Positions 58,352-64,000 of a stretch of DNA of 64,000 nt are shown here, piece by piece. The notes under the pieces are model-generated. The model ran no database searches. It saw only the letters and a list, made by a program, of their open reading frames with translations, and was not told the DNA's origin. Numbering within the stretch: the first letter of the stretch is position 1; each line of letters begins with the position of its first letter. The stretch lies in assembly GCF_000463075.2 (NCBI RefSeq), contig NZ_AVAQ01000023.1, positions 124,001-188,000 of the forward strand, written 5' to 3'. The translations under genes and the position numbers were made by a program. Source of the stretch: Lactiplantibacillus plantarum EGD-AQ4. Lineage in GTDB: Bacteria; Bacillota; Bacilli; Lactobacillales; Lactobacillaceae.

Positions 58352-59443
58352 ATGAGTAAACTCGGTGTTTCGGTTTATCCCGAACGTTCAACTTTTGAAA
58401 AGGATGCCGCATACCTGGACTTGGCGGCCAAATACGGTTATCAGCGGGTCTTCACGTCGCTGCTTGAAATCAAAGGGGATCAAGCCGCGGTCGTTGCCAA
58501 CTTTAAAAAAGTGATTTCATATGCGAACCAACTGGGCTTGCAAGTGATGGTCGACGTCAATCCCGACTTGTTCAAACAACTCGGTGTCTCTTATGATGAC
58601 CTCTCATTCTTCCATGACTTAGGTGCCTGGGGCGTCCGACTCGACCTTGGTTTTACGGGCCAAGAAGAAGCCCGGATGACGCATAACGAATACGGCATCA
58701 AGATTGAAGTGAACATGTCTAAAGGGACGCACTATGTCGATACGATTATGGACTACTCCCCAGCCAAAGATAACTTATTGGGGTCGCACAACTTCTATCC
58801 ACAACAATACACTGGTCTCGGTTACGATTATTTTGTTCAGACTTCTGAACAATACCGCCAATACGGCCTGAACACTGCCGCCTTCGTCTCATCGAACGCC
58901 GCCACGTATGGGCCATGGCCAATGCAAGATGGGCTGTGCACGCTGGAAGACCACCGTGGCTTGCCAATCGCCGCTCAAGTTCAACATTTGAAGATGACCG
59001 GCTTGATCGACGACGTTTTGATTGGGAACGCCTACGCTAGTGAAGCTGAATTAAAAGCGGCAGCTGAAGTCTTCTTCAGTCCTTATCCACTATTACACGT
59101 CGACACGGTCAGCGACTTATCAGCGGTCGAAGAAAAAGTGCTTTTTGCGCAACCACAAACGTATCGTGGTGATTTCTCCGATTACGTGATTCGGTCTTCA
59201 CAAACACGTGTGATTTATAAGGACGAAGACTTCCCCGCTCACCATTTAGACGCCATCCATGCCGGCGACGTCTTGATTGACAACGATGAATTCGGTCAGT
59301 ACAAGGGTGAATTGCAGATTGCCCGTCGCGACCTTGAAAATACCGGCCGTATCAACGTGGTCGGTCACATTATTGCGAGTGATTTACCATGCTTGAAGTT
59401 GCTCCAACCATGGGCGGACTTCAAATTTGTCGCAGCTAAATAG
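58352..59443 (+). CDS. mupG: MupG-family (DUF871) 6-phospho-N-acetylmuramidase-type protein
   Basis: The 363-residue protein begins SKLGVSVYPERSTFEKDAAYLDLAAKYGYQRVFTSLLEI, characteristic of DUF871/MupG. MupG in staphylococci cleaves MurNAc-6-phosphate-GlcNAc during wall recycling. Members have an N-terminal barrel and a C-terminal cyclophilin-like domain; the boundary here is about residue 240. GGAGG precedes the ATG. No PTS or murQ gene lies nearby, so the substrate is inferred from the family. Confidence 0.88.
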   Translation: MSKLGVSVYPERSTFEKDAAYLDLAAKYGYQRVFTSLLEIKGDQAAVVANFKKVISYANQLGLQVMVDVNPDLFKQLGVSYDDLSFFHDLGAWGVRLDLGFTGQEEARMTHNEYGIKIEVNMSKGTHYVDTIMDYSPAKDNLLGSHNFYPQQYTGLGYDYFVQTSEQYRQYGLNTAAFVSSNAATYGPWPMQDGLCTLEDHRGLPIAAQVQHLKMTGLIDDVLIGNAYASEAELKAAAEVFFSPYPLLHVDTVSDLSAVEEKVLFAQPQTYRGDFSDYVIRSSQTRVIYKDEDFPAHHLDAIHAGDVLIDNDEFGQYKGELQIARRDLENTGRINVVGHIIASDLPCLKLLQPWADFKFVAAK

Positions 59444-59484
59444 TTAACCTTGAAACTATCGTAAACTTTGATGGAGGTGCTCAA

Positions 59485-60666
59485 ATGACAACTGACTACC
59501 GTTTAACGAGTGATGCTGACCGGGAAGCGTTCTATCAACTTTATCAATATGCGTTTAATAATCAAGATTCACCAGCACGGCGGCGCTTCTTTATGGATCG
59601 TTATCAACACGGCTGGATTTATGGCCGTCACGACCATGGACAACTGGTCAGTGGCTTATACAGCTTGCCCCTCGCCGTTAATTTTCATGGCGTGACCTAC
59701 AAAATGAATGGCATTGGCGACGTTATGAGTGCCCCCGAATATGCTGGGCAAGGTGGTGCAGGCCAGTTATTGACCGCAGCGCTAAACGAAATGGCCGCTG
59801 AGCACGTGACGCTGTCCTACTTAGCACCGTTTGCATATGGCTACTATCGTCGGTTTGGCTACGAACACGTCTTCGACCACGCCCACCAAGTCATGGCCGC
59901 ACGCGACCTGCCACGTATCAAACCGACCGACTGGACTGGAACGGTGACGCGCTACGGCAATGACGGCCTCGCCTTAATTAATGATTTTTACGCCGACCAA
60001 GCACAAAATCAGCGCGGTGGCTTAATTCGCCCAGCTTGGTGGCAACACTATCTGACTTTGAAACATGACTGGTCCGTCGCGATTTACCGGAACGCTGACG
60101 CCGACATTGAAGGCTATCTGATTTACGAACGCCAAGCCACTAATTTTGCTATTCAGGAGTGGTCGACGAGTACCCCCACCGCTTTCGAGCGACTCGCCAA
60201 CTTTATCACGAAACACGGCACGACGTTCGAAACGTTTAGTTATGACAATCCCAGTGCGACGAACGGCCTCGACTTGTTAGCTGACCCGTACACCTTGCAG
60301 GTCACGATCAAGCCTTACATGATGGCGCGGATCGTTGATTTGTATGACTTCATCAAACGTTATCCATTTACCGCCGACGTGGCACCAATTCGCCTTGCCG
60401 TAACTGACACCACGTTGCCCGCTAATCAAGGCATCTGGGAACTACAACGGGCAAACGGCCAAGTGACGCTCAATCGCGTCAGTACTGAACTAACCGGGGT
60501 TGCTGATATTAACCTCTCGATTCAACAACTCACCACCGCCTGGTTCGGGTCGCAATCGCTGCGGCGAGCCTATTTGCATGGCCAATTGACGGGTGACCTG
60601 GACGCCATCGACCGGTTGGACGCGAGCTTAGTGAAGACGCGACCAGCTTTGATTGATTACTTTTAG
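59485..60666 (+). CDS. Eis-like GNAT acetyltransferase with SCP2-like C-terminal domain
   Basis: The 393-residue protein has two tandem GNAT folds (acetyl-CoA loop GDVMSAPEYAGQGGAGQLL near residue 75) and a C-terminal sterol-carrier-like domain (about 290-393), the layout of Eis-type N-acetyltransferases. Eis enzymes acetylate amines such as aminoglycosides, but many relatives have unknown substrates. The C-terminal carboxylate needed for Eis catalysis is supplied here by a terminal Phe. Confidence 0.85.
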   Translation: MTTDYRLTSDADREAFYQLYQYAFNNQDSPARRRFFMDRYQHGWIYGRHDHGQLVSGLYSLPLAVNFHGVTYKMNGIGDVMSAPEYAGQGGAGQLLTAALNEMAAEHVTLSYLAPFAYGYYRRFGYEHVFDHAHQVMAARDLPRIKPTDWTGTVTRYGNDGLALINDFYADQAQNQRGGLIRPAWWQHYLTLKHDWSVAIYRNADADIEGYLIYERQATNFAIQEWSTSTPTAFERLANFITKHGTTFETFSYDNPSATNGLDLLADPYTLQVTIKPYMMARIVDLYDFIKRYPFTADVAPIRLAVTDTTLPANQGIWELQRANGQVTLNRVSTELTGVADINLSIQQLTTAWFGSQSLRRAYLHGQLTGDLDAIDRLDASLVKTRPALIDYF

Positions 60667-61017
60667 GTGAGTGTTCGGAGCGATATAGTAATTTTGGCCA
60701 TCGGCACTTAGCTTGTTGACGGGCGTCCTTCAATAGGCATAAATCAAGATGGCACTCAACCGATTATTGGTATCCAATAAACTTTTTTCACAATCCGCGG
60801 CAGTCAGAAGTTCGTATTCTAACTGCTGCGGATTGTTGTGGTTTGGACGGCGTTTTAGGACTAGAATTGACAATTAGGTTAAAATTGTAATTTGCTGCTC
60901 TGTTCCGTCCTCCGCTTTAGGCATCACTAATCAAGATGGTCCTAATCGCAATTTGATACTACGCAAACGACATGACCCGCAGTATACTTGAGCTATCAAC
61001 TTTTAGGAGGTTCCACC
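60667..61017. other. Intergenic region with two hairpins
   Basis: TTATTGG-TAT-CCAATAA followed by CTTTTTT (60763-60788) may be a weak terminator for the GNAT gene. Next to it is a near-perfect inverted repeat, CAATCCGCGGCAGT against AACTGCTGCGGATTG (60790-60836), without a T run on either strand. A TATACT -10 lies at 60983, with no -35 box at proper spacing. No gene seen. Confidence 0.5.
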
Positions 61018-61416
61018 ATGCCCTTAATGCGCATTGATATGATTCGCGGACGCTCACAGTCTGAAATCAAACAAATCTTAGATATTGCCTACCACGCAGC
61101 TAGTACCGCACTGCATTTACGGCCCCGTGACCGTTATCAAATCGTCACGCAACATGACCCAGATGAAATGATTATTGAAGACGTCGGCCTTGGTTTTGAA
61201 CGGACCTCGGCTTTCTTAATGTTCAGTCTCACTTCTAGCCCGCGCAAGGTGGAAGATAAGCAGCAGTTTTACCAACTTCTGGTTCACGACTTACACGAGC
61301 AACTTGGGATTGCGCCAGCAGATGTGATGATTAATATCACGACGAATAGCTATGAAGATTGGTCCTTTGGCGATGGTCAAGCCCAGTTTCTCAACGGCGA
61401 TTTAGCTTCGTTTTGA
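61018..61416 (+). CDS. Tautomerase family protein
   Basis: The 132-residue protein starts MPLMRIDMIRGRS; after loss of Met, Pro1 would be the catalytic base of the 4-oxalocrotonate tautomerase superfamily. The length (double that of classical 62-residue units) matches the Tautomerase_2 group. I use the ATG at 61018, with AGGAGG 7 bp upstream; a longer frame from 60988 starts before that site. Substrate unknown. Confidence 0.88.
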   Translation: MPLMRIDMIRGRSQSEIKQILDIAYHAASTALHLRPRDRYQIVTQHDPDEMIIEDVGLGFERTSAFLMFSLTSSPRKVEDKQQFYQLLVHDLHEQLGIAPADVMINITTNSYEDWSFGDGQAQFLNGDLASF

Positions 61417-61435
61417 TGCCACTTAGCGGATACTC

Positions 61436-61481
61436 AAAAGCCACCCTGGAAATTCAATTGAGAATTTCCAGGGTGGCTTTT
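61436..61481. terminator. Bidirectional terminator between tautomerase and niaR genes
   Basis: AAAAGCCACCCTGGAAATTC pairs with GAATTTCCAGGGTGGCTTTT. Confidence 0.93.
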
Positions 61482-61581
61482 GTCATGAGTCAGAACCAGT
61501 TGAATAATGGCAGACTTATTTGCAAAAATAAATTGAGCACCGCAGCTTAATTATCAATGTAATATCTACCTTGTCTTGACA

Positions 61582-62091
61582 TTAATTTTCATATAAATAG
61601 CCAGCGTCACGTAACGCCTTTTTGATGGCAACTAACTGTTCCGGCGTCTGATAAGCAACCGTATGGCTGTGCACGCCATCCGTCAATTCAGACAGTAAAT
61701 GCCCCTGTAATTGTTTGAGCCGCCCCATAAATAAATTAATGTCGCCCATTTCACGGATCTCTAATTCACCCCGTAAGCGACCGTATAACGGATGTTCCAC
61801 TTCGACGTCTTTAATAATGCCACCCGCTTCAATAATCAGTGCCATCTCTTTAGTCGCCTCGTTCGGAAAATGACGACAAACGAGGACGGCGGTGGGCTGA
61901 TTCGTGGCTTCCAATTGGTAGCCCTGTAAAGTGGCAGCAATCGCCGTGCCGTGAGCCCGTAACAATGAAATATCCCCGACGATCGTCTGCCGACTAACTG
62001 CGAATTGTTTTGCTAACGTCGTGGCACTGATTGGGGACTGTGCTTGTGATAATTTTGCGCGAATTTGTTCTCGCCGTTCTGCTCCTGTCAT
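61582..62091 (-). CDS. niaR: NiaR-type transcriptional repressor of niacin metabolism
   Basis: The 169-residue protein has an N-terminal HTH_11 domain (residues 5-60) and a C-terminal 3H domain. The metal-site residues His74, Glu82, His141 and His143 have the same spacing as in the structurally studied Thermotoga homologue. NiaR represses niacin uptake and salvage genes when nicotinate is present. It is divergent from pncB, and a palindromic operator lies between the two genes. Confidence 0.92.
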   Translation of the reverse strand: MTGAERREQIRAKLSQAQSPISATTLAKQFAVSRQTIVGDISLLRAHGTAIAATLQGYQLEATNQPTAVLVCRHFPNEATKEMALIIEAGGIIKDVEVEHPLYGRLRGELEIREMGDINLFMGRLKQLQGHLLSELTDGVHSHTVAYQTPEQLVAIKKALRDAGYLYEN

Positions 62092-62172
62092 GACTCACCC
62101 TTCTCACTATTTCGATAGGCTTATTCTAACAGAAAACTAGCAGAATAGCTTTCATCAATTAACAAACTATGC

Positions 62173-62208
62173 TAAACTAGGTTCACTTCATATGGGTGTC
62201 AAGACACC
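62173..62208 (+). promoter_or_regulatory. pncB promoter element and NiaR operator
   Basis: A TAAACT -10 lies at 62173-62178, with a weak -35 (TTTCAT, 17 bp upstream). Just downstream is the perfect palindrome GGTGTCAAGACACC (62195-62208), matching the described Firmicute NiaR site built on GACAC/GTGTC arms. Binding downstream of the -10 box would block pncB transcription. Confidence 0.82.
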
Positions 62209-62236
62209 TAAATTCAAACAACGGGATCGATGCATA

Positions 62237-63670
62237 ATGCGCAATTTATCTTTATTAACCGACTTATACGAGTTTTCGATGGCCAATGGATTTTACCACG
62301 ATTTGCCAACCACTAACGCCACCTTCGACCTTTTTTATCGTCGGGTGCCTGATAACGGTAGTTTTGTGATTGCTGCCGGCTTACAGCAAGTGATTGAAGC
62401 GCTTCAAAATGGTCAATTCTCTGAGGATGACTTAGCCTACTTCCGGCAATTAGGCCTCTGGGATGAGCAATTCTTAACAGCATTAGCAAATTTCAAACTC
62501 ACTTGCCAACTACAGGCGTTACCTGAAGGCACCCCCGTCTTTCCACGCGAACCGCTACTCACCGTGACCGGACCGTTGTACCAAGCCCAGTTGTTAGAGA
62601 CTTTACTGCTCAACATTGTCAATCATCAGTCCCTGATTGCAACCAAGGCCCGTCGTCTGAGCGAAGCGGCGGCCGGACGACCGATTATGGAATTCGGCGC
62701 CCGCCGTGCACAAGGCCCCGATAGTGCCATTTATGGGACCCGTGCGGCTGTGATTGGTGGCGCTAGTAGCACGTCCAACGTTTTAGCTGCCAAACAATTT
62801 GGCATTCCAGTCGCTGGTACGATGGCGCATAGCTGGATTGAAGCCTTTCCCGACGAATTGACCGCTTTTCGACAGTGGGCCAACCGCTATCCAGATAATA
62901 GTGCGCTACTCGTCGATACTTACGATGTCTTAAATTCTGGGCTACCAAATGCCATCACCGTCTTTAAAGAGCTCCGTGCCGCGGGCCATGAACCAATCGG
63001 TATTCGAATCGACTCTGGGGATGTCACCAGACTCTCTCTGGCTGCTCGCGCCCGACTAGATGAAGCGGGCTTTCCAGACGCTAAAATCACCATTTCTAAC
63101 GCCCTCGATGAAGCGATTCTGACGTCATTACGACACGAAGGTGCGCCAATCGATAATTTTGGGATTGGTGAAAAACTGATTACTAGCGCCTCCTCACCCG
63201 TGCTCAGCGGTGTTTACAAACTCGCTGCAACCGAGCTGGACGGCAACATCGCACCCAAAATCAAGGTCAGTGCCAGTCGTGAAAAAGTAACGATTCCGGG
63301 TCAAAAACAAGTCTACCGACTCTATCATCGTGGCACCCAGCAAGCTTTCGCGGACTTGATTGCCCTAACTTCGGAAGCAATCGTCGGACAAACTGAACTA
63401 ACGGTCGTCAATAGTGACCCAGTCAGTGTCGAGCGTGAACAACTACTGACTAATTTTGAGGCCCGACCATTGCTTGAACCCGTCGACCTGACGACAACAT
63501 CGGCCGTGTCAGTCCAAGCCATTCAAGCAAATATGCAGGCCCAACTCGCCGAACTGCCACGCGCAACCCAACGATTGGTCAATCCGGACACTTATCCGGT
63601 CTACATGACGACGACCCTCAGCCATTTACAATCTGAGTTGTTGACGCAATTGACGGTGGGTTCGGAATAG
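62237..63670 (+). CDS. pncB: Nicotinate phosphoribosyltransferase
   Basis: The 477-residue enzyme makes nicotinate mononucleotide from nicotinate and PRPP in NAD salvage. It starts MRNLSLLTDLYEFSMANG, and EFGARRAQ and GTMAHSWIEAFPDELTAF (with the phosphorylated His) are present. I chose ATG 62237; an in-frame ATG at 62192 lies before the operator and would add 15 unlike residues. The ribosome binding site is weak. Confidence 0.95.
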   Translation: MRNLSLLTDLYEFSMANGFYHDLPTTNATFDLFYRRVPDNGSFVIAAGLQQVIEALQNGQFSEDDLAYFRQLGLWDEQFLTALANFKLTCQLQALPEGTPVFPREPLLTVTGPLYQAQLLETLLLNIVNHQSLIATKARRLSEAAAGRPIMEFGARRAQGPDSAIYGTRAAVIGGASSTSNVLAAKQFGIPVAGTMAHSWIEAFPDELTAFRQWANRYPDNSALLVDTYDVLNSGLPNAITVFKELRAAGHEPIGIRIDSGDVTRLSLAARARLDEAGFPDAKITISNALDEAILTSLRHEGAPIDNFGIGEKLITSASSPVLSGVYKLAATELDGNIAPKIKVSASREKVTIPGQKQVYRLYHRGTQQAFADLIALTSEAIVGQTELTVVNSDPVSVEREQLLTNFEARPLLEPVDLTTTSAVSVQAIQANMQAQLAELPRATQRLVNPDTYPVYMTTTLSHLQSELLTQLTVGSE

Positions 63671-63697
63671 CGGACTGCGGCTCGTGTTTTTGCTCAA

Positions 63698-63744
63698 AAC
63701 AGCCGAGATACTTCAGTATGGGGAACTGAAGTATCTCGGCTGTT
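63698..63744 (+). terminator. Terminator after pncB
   Basis: CAGCCGAGATACTTCAGT pairs perfectly with ACTGAAGTATCTCGGCTG, followed by TTGATTTTG. Confidence 0.88.
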
Positions 63745-63893
63745 GATTTTGTTGATAGGCCTTCACACTATAAAGTAATGGCAACACTGTTCGAATCAAC
63801 AATACTCACTATTTTAAATTTTATGGCCAATAACAATTAGACTTTATGACCATTGAACATATCGTTGACGACTGGCCGTAAGCCTGCATAAAT

Positions 63894-64000
63894 TCATTTA
63901 AGGGCTGTTGAGTTAATCAAGCTATAAATCGACTGCTCACCCTTATTTTTTCGACGTGATTGTTCGTATATTTTGACTGCAGCCACAATCTTATTCGGTG
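63894..64000 (-). CDS. C-terminal fragment of an unidentified protein (cut by window edge)
   Basis: A minus-strand frame entering from the right edge encodes about 35 residues (..KIVAAVKIYEQSRRKNKG.., ending STALK) before a TGA at 63894. It is basic and helical. Too little is visible to name it, and it may be spurious. Confidence 0.35.
   Translation of the reverse strand, partial: PNKIVAAVKIYEQSRRKNKGEQSIYSLINSTALK

Overview
The window looks like chromosomal DNA of a lactobacillus, most likely Lactiplantibacillus plantarum or a close relative. This rests on the pyrR-B-C-AA-AB-D-F-E operon, the purEKCSQLFMNHD operon, CcpA cre sites, a T-box leader, strong Shine-Dalgarno sites, moderate GC and the recognisable protein sequences. 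I found no rRNA, tRNA, prophage, transposase or CRISPR array.

Layout. Positions 1-9380 carry the complete pyrimidine operon on the minus strand, except that pyrE is cut by the window edge. It has a consensus promoter and two PyrR attenuators. 10.5-15.4 kb is a plus-strand block: a PucR-type regulator, a guanine-class riboswitch with a xanthine-permease-type gene, and a second purine permease that seems to start at an AUU codon. 15.5-17.4 kb holds an NmrA-like protein and a decayed MetE-like pseudogene. 17.5-28.9 kb is the 11-gene de novo purine operon on the minus strand, with a consensus promoter and a PurBox-like site about 77 bp upstream of the predicted start of transcription. 29-37 kb contains two FMN-reductase paralogues (one fused to a PAS-like domain and ending in four flavinylation-type motifs), a lipoate ligase, a phosphatase, an alpha-carbonic anhydrase, an anchored hydrolase and asparaginase. 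37.5-42.5 kb is a six-gene Ytr-like operon: two ABC transporters, a GntR/YtrA repressor and a palindromic operator over the -10 box. 42.6-49.5 kb is mostly small membrane or unknown proteins plus a patB-type C-S lyase under a methionine T-box. 49.5-64 kb holds neopullulanase, thrC, a HAD phosphatase, a pentapeptide-repeat protein, an acetyltransferase, a Nudix/HIT/SDR/DUF2829 (Tad2-like) group, mupG, an Eis-like GNAT, a tautomerase, and the divergent niaR-pncB pair with its operator.

The genes fit together as nucleotide metabolism: de novo pyrimidine and purine synthesis, purine base uptake under PurR and riboswitch control, and NAD salvage at the right end. Carbonic anhydrase could supply bicarbonate to carbamoyl-phosphate synthase and to PurK.

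Three things stand out. (1) A composite non-coding repeat of about 0.9 kb occurs as three full-length copies (9.47-10.36, 35.23-36.12 and 51.39-52.30 kb), plus a short deletion derivative at 33.3 kb and a decayed fragment at 43.2 kb. It has two conserved multi-hairpin modules and long terminal inverted repeats, and every copy lies between oppositely transcribed genes. (2) A cytosolic FMN reductase-PAS protein carries four tandem D-x-V-S-G-A-S motifs, the signature of ApbE flavinylation. (3) A DUF2829/Tad2-like protein lies next to nucleotide-handling enzymes.
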